From Pseudomonadota bacterium (GTDB lineage: Bacteria; Pseudomonadota; Gammaproteobacteria; Burkholderiales; SG8-39), in the NCBI GenBank assembly GCA_021825225.1, contig JAKAIH010000020.1, forward strand, positions 1 through 12,907: DNA of 12,907 nt, given 5' to 3'. Positions 1 through 5,518 of the stretch are shown here, piece by piece (position 1 is the stretch's first letter; the number at the start of each line of letters is the position of its first letter). The notes under the pieces are model-generated. The model saw nothing but the letters and a program-made list of their open reading frames with translations, had not been told where the DNA came from and did not search any database. The translations under genes were made by a program, and so were the position numbers.

Positions 1-498
1 CCCGTAGCGCAGCTTCCTCGCGCTCGCCGCATGCGAGATCACGCCTTTATCGACAGTGCACTCCGAGGCGGGAACGCCCCAGCGTGCAGCCGCGGCCGCG
101 ATCAGCATCACGCGGGCGCTGGCGCCCGCCTTGCGCACATAATCCTGCGAGGAGCGCACCCCCATGCTGCCGCCGGTCGACATCGAGCCCCAGATCCGGT
201 TTCTCCTGATGTGCTCGTTGGGGGAGGCGAACTCGGCGCTCACCTTTGCCCAGTCGCAGTCGAGCTCTTCGGCGACGAGCTGCGCGAGAGCCGTATACGT
301 ACCCTGCCCCATCTCGGAGCGCGCAATGCGAATGACCACGCGGTCATCGGGGTGGATGACGATCCAGGCGTTGACTTCCCGTACGGGTGCTCCCTGCGCC
401 GCCGCGGAGGCGGCCGGGAAGCTGAATTCAAGAACCAATCCTCCACCGAGCGCGGCCGACACCTTGAAGAATTCACGGCGGGACAAGGCGAGCGTCAT
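1..498 (-). CDS. iorB: Molybdopterin-binding subunit of an isoquinoline 1-oxidoreductase-type dehydrogenase (5' part, runs off the left edge)
   Basis: Large subunit of a xanthine-dehydrogenase-superfamily molybdenum hydroxylase, which by family inserts water-derived oxygen into N-heteroaromatics or oxidises aldehydes. Only the first 166 codons are present, and the frame is open to base 1. The N-terminus carries a twin-arginine motif (SRREFFK, residues 6-12) followed by a hydrophobic stretch ending in an Ala-rich region, so export by Tat is expected. Family blocks seen are [20 protein letters not shown] (about 61-80) and [11 protein letters not shown] (about 105-115). The ATG at 498-496 overlaps the stop of the upstream iron-sulfur subunit in an ATGA arrangement, which supports both this start and translational coupling. 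The substrate cannot be read from this fragment; the family also includes nicotinate- and aldehyde-type enzymes. The iorB symbol is by homology of type only. Confidence 0.88.
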   Translation of the reverse strand, partial: MTLALSRREFFKVSAALGGGLVLEFSFPAASAAAQGAPVREVNAWIVIHPDDRVVIRIARSEMGQGTYTALAQLVAEELDCDWAKVSAEFASPNEHIRRNRIWGSMSTGGSMGVRSSQDYVRKAGASARVMLIAAAAARWGVPASECTVDKGVISHAASARKLRYG

Positions 499-977
499 GA
501 CCGCTCTCCCGGGGATTCCTTGCCGGCGGATGCGGCATCCGCGAGGGCGTGGATCGCCTTTCTCACGCGGGTATAGGTACCGCAGCGGCACAGGTTGCTC
601 ATGGCCTCGTCGATGTCTGCATCGCTGGGCTTCGGCTTCTTCGCCAACAGCGCGGCGGCCGACATGATCATGCCGCTCTGGCAGTAGCCGCACTGAGGCA
701 CTTCGTGCTCGATCCACGCCTCCTGGACTCGATGCAGGTGCCGCTGCGACAGGCCTTCGATGGTCACGATCGCTTTGCCAGCTACGGCCGACACCGGCAA
801 GGAGCAGGAGCGCACGGGCTCGCCGTCGACGTGCACGGTGCAGGCGCCACACAGCGCTATGCCGCAGCCGTACTTGGTCCCCGGAAGATTCAGGTGATCG
901 CGCAGAACCCACAGCAAAGGCATTTCGGGTTCAACGTCCACCTTGTGCTTGCGACCGTTTACGTTCAGCGTCAGCAT
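495..977 (-). CDS. iorA: [2Fe-2S] subunit of isoquinoline 1-oxidoreductase-type dehydrogenase
   Basis: Small electron-transfer subunit of the molybdenum hydroxylase whose large subunit follows. At 160 residues it has the usual length for CoxS/IorA-type proteins. The N-terminal plant-ferredoxin-like domain holds C38, C43, C46 and C58 (C-x4-C-x2-C-x11-C), binding the first [2Fe-2S] cluster. The helical C-terminal domain holds C96, C99, C130 and C132 (CGYC and CRC), binding the second. All eight ligands are present. The ATG at 977 is preceded by a GGAGG Shine-Dalgarno eight bases upstream. The gene ends in a 4-base ATGA overlap with iorB. A cytochrome c subunit, common for periplasmic members, is not seen before iorA and could only lie beyond the left edge. 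Confidence 0.93.
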   Translation of the reverse strand: MLTLNVNGRKHKVDVEPEMPLLWVLRDHLNLPGTKYGCGIALCGACTVHVDGEPVRSCSLPVSAVAGKAIVTIEGLSQRHLHRVQEAWIEHEVPQCGYCQSGMIMSAAALLAKKPKPSDADIDEAMSNLCRCGTYTRVRKAIHALADAASAGKESPGERS

Positions 978-1037
978 GCCGGTATCCTCCGATAGGTGAT
1001 GGTTGGATATTTGCCGCGCGCAAAGCGAGTTTGCTCC

Positions 1038-1175
1038 TCAGTCGGCCAGGTTGTCAGCCGCGAGCTCGAGCGGGCTCTCCGCCGGCTTGTCCCCTTGCAT
1101 CAACCCGGCACCCGTCTCGAAGCTGAGGCGGCACTGATCGCAACCATGGATCGGTCCCCGTTCAAGCCTTTCCAA
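1038..1175 (-). CDS. Candidate small CxxC protein or gene remnant upstream of iorA
   Basis: An open frame between a stop at 1203 and a stop at 1038 would encode up to 45 residues from a TTG at 1175. It contains the pair GCDQC (about residues 11-15) and an acidic Ala/Leu-rich tail ending AADNLAD. Third codon positions are strongly G/C, as in the real genes around it, and the frame shares the strand of iorA, ending 60 bases before it. Against it, the TTG has no Shine-Dalgarno and no ATG or GTG is in frame. It could therefore be the surviving 3' end of a decayed gene, a short zinc-binding protein, or chance. I do not recognise the family. Confidence 0.27.
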   Translation of the reverse strand: MERLERGPIHGCDQCRLSFETGAGLMQGDKPAESPLELAADNLAD

Positions 1176-1350
1176 GTCAAGGAAGATGCACCACTTCGAT
1201 GTTCACGTTAAGCGCTTCAGACTGAGCACGTCGTGATCGCGGTCAAAAAGCGAAGCGAAAGTGCCCTGCGAGCTCCACCTCCGTGCGGAAGCCGCCGCTC
1301 CGGGACAGGAAATACCCGCAAACCGACCACACATCTTCAGGGCAGAGGAT

Positions 1351-1376
1351 AGGGCTTTTCCCTACTAGGAAACCCT
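1351..1376. promoter_or_regulatory. Imperfect palindrome, possible operator upstream of the tct genes
   Basis: An odd-centred palindrome CCTA-C-TAGG (1361-1369) is flanked by TT/AA on each side and, slightly offset, by AGGG (1351-1354) and CCCT (1373-1376). It lies about 95 bases before the small TTG ORF and 165 bases before tctB. Position and symmetry suit a transcription-factor site. Which regulator binds is unknown. Confidence 0.35.
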
Positions 1377-1444
1377 AACTAATCCGTGTTCAATGCGGGG
1401 GTATTTGATGTTGCCAACGTTTTTTGTAGTGAAGGAGGAGCAAA

Positions 1445-1537
1445 TTGACGCTGGATGACCCGACTGTTGGATGTATCGTTTTGGCGCTGTCTTCACTTTG
1501 CTGGGCCGTTCTATCCCTGGCCCAACGGGGAAATTGA
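1445..1537 (+). CDS. Candidate 30-residue hydrophobic protein just upstream of tctB
   Basis: A TTG codon at 1445 follows a perfect Shine-Dalgarno AAGGAGG (1432-1438) at six-base spacing, the best ribosome site in this part of the window. The frame runs 30 codons to a TGA that ends three bases before the tctB ATG. The product has an acidic N-terminus (TLDDPT), a hydrophobic stretch of about 18 residues (GCIVLALSSLCWAVLSLA) and a short RGN tail, so it would be a single-pass membrane peptide. It may be a true small subunit, or a leader whose translation feeds ribosomes into tctB, which has only a weak GGGGAA of its own. I do not know a named family for it. A different reading is that the Shine-Dalgarno serves an ORF in another frame (ATG at 1455). 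Confidence 0.45.
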   Translation: MTLDDPTVGCIVLALSSLCWAVLSLAQRGN

Positions 1538-1540
1538 ACC

Positions 1541-2017
1541 ATGCCGAGAAATAAAACGATGCGCTCATTATTCCGTTACAACAAGGATTATTACGGCGGT
1601 GCGCTGATGATCCTGATCGGGCTCGCGGCCGCCTACGTGGGAAAGAGCTACCCCCTCGGCACGCTCGCGCGCATGGGGCCGGGTTTCTTCCCGACTGCGG
1701 TGGGTGTGATCCTGGCGGCAATCGGGCTCGCCATCGCGCTGAGCGCAGGTTCGGGCACCGGCGAATCCGCCGCGCACCCGGCCTTCGACTGGCGCGCCTG
1801 GGGCGCGATCATCGGCGGCACCCTGGCCTTCATCGTGGTCGGCGACTACGGCGGGCTGGTGCCGGCCACATTTGCCATCGTCTTCATATCAGCCCTGGGC
1901 GACAAGGAAAATACGCTGAAGCAGGCCTTATGGCTCTCCCTCGGCATGGTCGTAATCGCAATAGTGGTGTTCTGGTGGGCATTGCAGTTGCAGTTCAACC
2001 TGTTTCGCTGGGGCTGA
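1541..2017 (+). CDS. tctB: Tripartite tricarboxylate transporter small membrane subunit TctB
   Basis: Small integral-membrane subunit of a TTT-family secondary transporter, which takes up citrate-like carboxylates and related compounds with a periplasmic binding protein. At 158 residues it has normal TctB length. It shows the early membrane segment after DYYGGALM (about 17-33), the family motif MGPGFFP (45-51), and further hydrophobic segments at about 52-68, 86-118 and 128-149. The ATG at 1541 has only a weak GGGGAA eight bases upstream; an internal ATG at 1559 is possible. The stop lies three bases before the tctA ATG, so the two are co-translated. The binding-protein gene tctC, often adjacent, is missing here. 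Confidence 0.9.
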   Translation: MPRNKTMRSLFRYNKDYYGGALMILIGLAAAYVGKSYPLGTLARMGPGFFPTAVGVILAAIGLAIALSAGSGTGESAAHPAFDWRAWGAIIGGTLAFIVVGDYGGLVPATFAIVFISALGDKENTLKQALWLSLGMVVIAIVVFWWALQLQFNLFRWG

Positions 2018-2020
2018 GCC

Positions 2021-3538
2021 ATGATCGAACAGTCTTTGCTCGGCCTGTGGTACGGATTCGGCGTCGCGTTCGAACCGCACAACCTGATGTGGTCGCTGTT
2101 CGGCGTGCTCGTCGGCAACCTGATTGGGGTGCTCCCCGGCATGGGGCCCTTGTCGGCCATATCGATTCTGCTGCCGCTGACCTTCGGCATGCATCCGGTT
2201 CCGGCGATCCTGATGCTGGCCGGCATTTTCTACGGTTCTCAATATGGCGGCGCGATCGGCGCGATCCTGCTCAATCTGCCCTGCCATCCGCCGCATGCGG
2301 TAACCTGCCTGGACGGCTATCCGCTGACCAAGCAGGGAAAGGGAGGCAAGGCCCTCGGGCTGGCCATGCTGGCTTCGTTCTTCGCGGCCTCCTTCGGTAT
2401 TCTGGTGATGATCTTCTTCTCTCCGCTGCTGGTTGCGGTCGCCTTCAAATTCGGACCGTCCGAGATCTTCTCAGTCATGCTGCTGGGCCTGCTCGCGGGC
2501 TCGACCATGTCCCGCGGTTCGCCGCTCAAGGGCGTGGCCATGGTGCTCGTCGGCCTGCTGTGCGGCGTGGTCGGAACCGACGTCAACAGCGGCATGATGC
2601 GCTTCACCTTCGGGGTGCCCGAGTTGGCGGACGGCGTCAGCCTGGTCGCTATCGCGCTTGGTCTGTTTGCGGTGGGCGACTTCCTGCTTAACGTCAACCG
2701 CGCGGTATACACGACGCATGGGGCCGGCGTGCGCGTGCGCGACATGCTGCCCACCTGGGCGGAGTTGAAGCACGCGTTCATGCCGACGCTGCGCGGCACC
2801 CTGATCGGCACCCTGTTCGGCGCCATGCCCGGCACCGGTCCCACGATCACGACCTTCCTCGCCTATGCGTTCGAACGCAAGGTGTCGAAGACACCGGAAC
2901 GCTTCGGTCACGGGGCGATGGAAGGCGTAGTCTCACCCGAGGCGGCATCCCACTCGAAAACGCAGGTCGACTTCATTCCCACCATGTGCCTGGGCATCCC
3001 GGGCGACCCGATCATGGCGCTCATCCTCGGTGCGCTGATGATCCAGGGCATTGCCCCCGGTCCGCAATTGATCACCGAGCATCCGGATCTGTTCTGGGGG
3101 CTGATCGCCAGCTTCTGGGTCGGCAACGTGCTGTTGCTGATGCTCAACGTACCCCTGATCGGCATTTGGACGAAAGTGCTGCAGGTGCCGTATCGCTATC
3201 TGTTCCCGTCGGCCATGTTCTTTATCGCCGTCGGCGTATTCAGCACCAACAACAGCCTGTTTGAGATCGGCGAAGTGCTGGCCTTCGGCGCGTTCGGTGC
3301 GGTGTTCGCGGCCTTGAATTTTCCGATGGCGCCGATTTTGCTCGGTTTCGTGCTCGGGCCGATGGTGGAGGAGAACTTCCGCCGCGCGCTGCTGCTGTCG
3401 CGCGGCAGCATGCTCGTGTTCATCCAGCACCCGATCAGCGCCGCGTTCGTCGGCGCGAGCGCCTTGCTGATCGTGGTGCAGACCGTTTCCTATTTCCGCG
3501 GGACACGGGGCAAGCTTGGCGTGCTGCAAGCCACTTAG
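2021..3538 (+). CDS. tctA: Tripartite tricarboxylate transporter large membrane subunit TctA
   Basis: Main permease subunit of the TTT transporter, 505 residues, the usual length. It shows the two homologous halves of the family: GNLIGVLPGMGPLSAISILL (33-52) then YGSQYGGAIGAILLNLP (71-87) and LDGYPL, and later GAMPGTGPTITTFLAYA followed by EGVVSPEAA and CLGIPGDPIMALILGALMI. About ten to twelve hydrophobic segments run through the protein. The loop that in most relatives carries a Gly after the Asn-x-Pro reads PCHPPHAVTC (87-96), giving C88, H89, H92 and C96, which is unusual to my knowledge of the family. The start at 2021 follows the tctB stop closely, with a weak GGGCTGAG as ribosome site. 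The substrate cannot be assigned without its TctC partner. Confidence 0.94.
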   Translation: MIEQSLLGLWYGFGVAFEPHNLMWSLFGVLVGNLIGVLPGMGPLSAISILLPLTFGMHPVPAILMLAGIFYGSQYGGAIGAILLNLPCHPPHAVTCLDGYPLTKQGKGGKALGLAMLASFFAASFGILVMIFFSPLLVAVAFKFGPSEIFSVMLLGLLAGSTMSRGSPLKGVAMVLVGLLCGVVGTDVNSGMMRFTFGVPELADGVSLVAIALGLFAVGDFLLNVNRAVYTTHGAGVRVRDMLPTWAELKHAFMPTLRGTLIGTLFGAMPGTGPTITTFLAYAFERKVSKTPERFGHGAMEGVVSPEAASHSKTQVDFIPTMCLGIPGDPIMALILGALMIQGIAPGPQLITEHPDLFWGLIASFWVGNVLLLMLNVPLIGIWTKVLQVPYRYLFPSAMFFIAVGVFSTNNSLFEIGEVLAFGAFGAVFAALNFPMAPILLGFVLGPMVEENFRRALLLSRGSMLVFIQHPISAAFVGASALLIVVQTVSYFRGTRGKLGVLQAT

Positions 3539-3560
3539 AATAAGGCCATCGCCGTCTCCC

Positions 3561-3584
3561 GGAGCGGTCCCGAATTCCCGCTCC
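3561..3584. terminator. Hairpin between convergent tctA and mlaC-family genes
   Basis: GGAGCGG (3561-3567) pairs perfectly with CCGCTCC (3578-3584) across a ten-base loop. It sits between the two convergent stop codons, where a shared transcription end is expected, but there is no T-run on either side, so it may only stabilise 3' ends. Confidence 0.35.
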
Positions 3585-3592
3585 TGGCGACG

Positions 3593-3615
3593 CTGAAGCT
3601 GCAGTTCAGGTTTTT
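3593..3615 (+). terminator. Weak intrinsic terminator for tctA
   Basis: CTGAA (3593-3597) pairs with TTCAG (3605-3609) over a seven-base loop, then G and five T (3611-3615). The stem is short and the element overlaps the stop codon of the opposing mlaC-family gene (3606-3608). A plausible but weak rightward terminator. Confidence 0.3.
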
Positions 3616-4238
3616 GCTGCGGCCTTGGCCTCGTTGTTGTGATTCTTGCTGCCAAGCGAGCTGATCAGCCCGTCGACGCCGCGGCTGCGAATGATGTCGG
3701 CAAACGAGTCGCGGTAGGAGGTGACCAGGCTGACGCCACCGACCTTGACGTCGTAGACCTTCCAGCCGGTCTCTTCCTTGGTCATCAAATAATCGATCGA
3801 AAGCGCCTGCGCGCCCGCCTGCTTCAATTCGGACCGTACGGTGACGTCGGTGTCGCCCGGCTGCATGCGCACCGGTTTGAATTCGATGACCTGGTCGCGA
3901 TAGCCGGTCACCGCTCCGGAGTAGGTGTGCACCAGCAGCGTCTTGAATTCCTTGATCAGTTGCTCGCGCTGCGGCGGCGATGCGCGGCGCCAGTTCGCGC
4001 CCATGGCGATCTGGGTCATGCGCTGGAAGTCGAAGTGCGGCAGCACCTTGGTTTCGACCAGTTCGGCGATCTTCTTCGGATTGCCGGCGTGGAGTTCCTT
4101 GTCCTTCCTGATGGCGGCGATCACCTCCGCCGACAGTGCCTTCATTTGCGCATCGGGAGCAAGCTCCGCTGCAACAGCGAGCGGTGCCGCAAGCGACAAC
4201 AGTAGCGACATGAACAGTTGCACGGTACGTGTAAACAT
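3606..4238 (-). CDS. MlaC/Ttg2D family periplasmic phospholipid-binding protein
   Basis: MlaC-family proteins shuttle phospholipids across the periplasm between the outer membrane and the inner-membrane MlaFEDB complex. The 210-residue product has a signal peptide (MFTRTVQLFMSLLLSLAAPL onward, cleavage near AVAA-EL, about residue 24). It also has the family blocks VLPHFDFQRMTQIAMGANWR (66-85), EFKTLLVHTYSGAV (97-110) and, near the end, WKVYDVKVGGVSLVTSYR (159-176). I chose the ATG at 4238 because GAGGA lies eight bases upstream; earlier in-frame ATGs (4253, 4271) lack a ribosome site and would bury the signal peptide. It begins 25 bases after the azoreductase stop on the same strand, so the two are probably co-transcribed. 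It is an orphan here, with no mlaFEDB genes in the window. Confidence 0.9.
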   Translation of the reverse strand: MFTRTVQLFMSLLLSLAAPLAVAAELAPDAQMKALSAEVIAAIRKDKELHAGNPKKIAELVETKVLPHFDFQRMTQIAMGANWRRASPPQREQLIKEFKTLLVHTYSGAVTGYRDQVIEFKPVRMQPGDTDVTVRSELKQAGAQALSIDYLMTKEETGWKVYDVKVGGVSLVTSYRDSFADIIRSRGVDGLISSLGSKNHNNEAKAAAKT

Positions 4239-4263
4239 CGTTTCGATCCTCATGGTTGTGGCA

Positions 4264-4884
4264 CTACGCAATCGCGCGCAGGATGTCCTTCGCCTGTGCC
4301 TTGGCCGAAACTGCGGCCTTCCTCAACGCCTCTTCGCCCATGCCGACGCCTTCGACGCGCACCACATGGAGGTCGGTGATGCCGATGAATCCGAGGACGG
4401 CGCGCAAATACGACTCCTGGAAATCGAACGGCTGCATCGGACCCTCGGCGTAGACCCCGCCGCGCGCGACTACAATGACCGCCTTCTTGCCTTTGAGCAG
4501 GCCTTCTGGCCCGTTCGCGGAGCGGCAGTACGTGCGCCCCGGGCGCGCGATGTGGTCAATCCACGCTTTCAGACTGGACGGAATGCCCCAGTTATACATC
4601 GGCACGGCGAGCACGATGGTGTCGGCGGCGACCAGCTCATCGACCAGCGCGTCCGACAGCGCGAGGGCCCGCGCCTGCGCCGGACCGCGCTTCTCCGGCG
4701 GCAGTCCTTGCCCGGTGACGAAGGCCTCGCCGATATGCGGCAGCGGATCCCTGGCCACATCGCGCACGGTCACGGTCGCAGCCGGGTGGCGGCTCTTGAG
4801 GTCGTCGACGATGTGGCTGGCGAATTGGTGGGAGCGGGATTGCCAGCCTCTGGGGCTGCTGATGACGAACAGGATATTCTTCAT
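4264..4884 (-). CDS. azoR: FMN-dependent NADH azoreductase / quinone reductase
   Basis: Cytoplasmic flavodoxin-fold oxidoreductase of the AzoR family, which reduces azo dyes and, probably more relevant in vivo, quinones by two-electron transfer from NAD(P)H through FMN. The 206-residue length is typical. The N-terminal strand and FMN-phosphate loop read MKNILFVISSPRGWQSRSHQ (1-20). The flavin-binding signature MYNWGIPSSLKAWIDHI is at 96-112, and ARGG at 140-143 contacts the flavin in relatives. The ATG at 4884 follows an AGGAGGG ribosome site at good spacing. Upstream lie an operator-like palindrome (4938-4951) and the terminator of the MarR-1 gene, so it appears to have its own promoter, likely controlled by that MarR. 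Confidence 0.92.
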   Translation of the reverse strand: MKNILFVISSPRGWQSRSHQFASHIVDDLKSRHPAATVTVRDVARDPLPHIGEAFVTGQGLPPEKRGPAQARALALSDALVDELVAADTIVLAVPMYNWGIPSSLKAWIDHIARPGRTYCRSANGPEGLLKGKKAVIVVARGGVYAEGPMQPFDFQESYLRAVLGFIGITDLHVVRVEGVGMGEEALRKAAVSAKAQAKDILRAIA

Positions 4885-4937
4885 ATTGCCCTCCTGGTGT
4901 GCGGCGGAGACCGGTGCTTACGCTTCATTTGTGGATG

Positions 4938-4951
4938 ATGCATATATGCAT
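4938..4951. promoter_or_regulatory. Palindromic operator candidate upstream of azoR
   Basis: Perfect 14-bp palindrome ATGCATATATGCAT, 53 bases before the azoR start. Its centre CATATATG equals the centre of the 36-bp palindrome over the MarR-1 start codon, which reads ATTCATATATGAAT there. The shared core and spacing between regulator and target gene make it the likely second binding site of MarR-1. Confidence 0.6.
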
Positions 4952-4960
4952 TAATGACGC

Positions 4961-4992
4961 AAAAAAAAGGGCTTACTTTTCCTCAGGAAGCC
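4961..4992 (-). terminator. Intrinsic terminator of the MarR-1 gene
   Basis: On the minus strand GGCTT (4992-4988) pairs with AAGCC (4974-4970), followed after one base by eight T (4968-4961). The 13-base loop contains a further small TCC/GGA pairing. The stem begins at the regulator's stop codon, so the marR transcript should end here and azoR should be transcribed separately. Confidence 0.65.
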
Positions 4993-5441
4993 TATCTGAT
5001 GGCGGACAAAACACGCTCGAGTACGCCTTGATCGACCCCAGCGAGCGTTTTCGCCAGCTCCTGTTTCATCGTTTCCACCTGCTTTACGCCTGCGGCATGG
5101 CGCTCACGGCCCAACGGTGTAACCACTGCGCGCACCGCGCGCCGATCGTTCGGATCCTCCACCCGGCGCACCAGCCCATCGGCCTCGAGCCGGTCCATCA
5201 GTTGCGTGATGTTGGAGCGCACACAGGTCATGCGCGCCGCGCACTCGCTCAGGCTCAGCGGCTGGCCCACCTGCACCAGGTGCGATAGCGCTCCGAATTT
5301 CGGTCCCGACAGCCCAACCACCCCAAGCGTCTGTTCCAGTCGCTGCGCCATTGCGTTTCCGACCTGGATAAGCAGGAACATCACGTGGTCGGTGCAAGGT
5401 GCCGGGACCTCTGTCTCGATGGGAGCGGCTATATTATTCAT
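4992..5441 (-). CDS. MarR family transcriptional regulator (MarR-1), probable repressor of azoR
   Basis: Dimeric winged-helix repressor of 149 residues, usual MarR length. The recognition helix region is about 65-93 (SECAARMTCVRSNITQLMDR onward) and the wing is DPNDRRAVRAVVTPLG (96-111). Cysteines C16, C67 and C73 are present; C67 and C73 flank the start of the DNA-reading helix and could sense thiol-reactive compounds, which is inference. I place the start at the ATG at 5441: it lies at the centre of a perfect 36-bp palindrome, there is no Shine-Dalgarno, and the predicted transcription start falls on this A. A longer frame to 5552 would start inside the preceding gene. The gene lies between a Liv-type binding protein gene and azoR, on the same strand. 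Ligand unknown; quinones are suggested by the azoR neighbour. Confidence 0.9.
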   Translation of the reverse strand: MNNIAAPIETEVPAPCTDHVMFLLIQVGNAMAQRLEQTLGVVGLSGPKFGALSHLVQVGQPLSLSECAARMTCVRSNITQLMDRLEADGLVRRVEDPNDRRAVRAVVTPLGRERHAAGVKQVETMKQELAKTLAGVDQGVLERVLSAIR

Positions 5442-5460
5442 ATATGAATAATATAGCCGC
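5425..5460. promoter_or_regulatory. Perfect 36-bp palindrome covering the MarR-1 start codon and -10 box
   Basis: The half-site GCGGCTATATTATTCATA is followed by its exact reverse complement, with the centre between 5442 and 5443. It contains the -10 hexamer and the ATG of the MarR-1 gene, so a bound dimer or pair of dimers would block transcription initiation. The same symmetry puts an ATG and identical first six codons on the plus strand, but no supported gene follows there. Confidence 0.85.
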
Positions 5461-5476
5461 GAAAGGCCGTAGTCAA
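5448..5476 (-). promoter_or_regulatory. Sigma-70 promoter of the MarR-1 gene, predicted leaderless start
   Basis: On the minus strand TTGACT (5476-5471), 17 bases, then TATTAT (5453-5448). Five of six bases match consensus in each box. Six bases separate the -10 box from the A of the ATG at 5441, which is the normal distance to a transcription start. No ribosome site precedes the ATG, which agrees with a leaderless message. Confidence 0.65.
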
Positions 5477-5518
5477 GTGCTGTACTGTGATCGGCTGCAG
5501 CAGCCCTCCTTCGCCCCC

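Larger units (their letters stand above)
978..1444. other. Divergent intergenic region between iorA and the tct genes
   Basis: This stretch separates the leftward iorA from the rightward tct genes and has no large convincing gene. It contains the iorA Shine-Dalgarno (about 986-990 on the minus strand), a candidate 45-codon minus-strand ORF (1038-1175), an imperfect palindrome (1351-1376) and the Shine-Dalgarno AAGGAGG at 1432-1438. I see no clear sigma-70 or sigma-54 promoter that I would defend. Bases about 1205-1350 hold nothing I recognise. Confidence 0.6.

Noticed and set aside
996..1211. 71-codon plus-strand frame in the iorA/tct spacer
   Set aside because: GTG start without a Shine-Dalgarno and no recognisable features; the opposite-strand frame at 1038-1175 looks slightly more coding-like.
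1409..1426. Sigma-54 promoter (GG-N10-GC) upstream of tct
   Set aside because: The nearest GG and GC are 11 bases apart and the flanking bases do not match the -24/-12 consensus.
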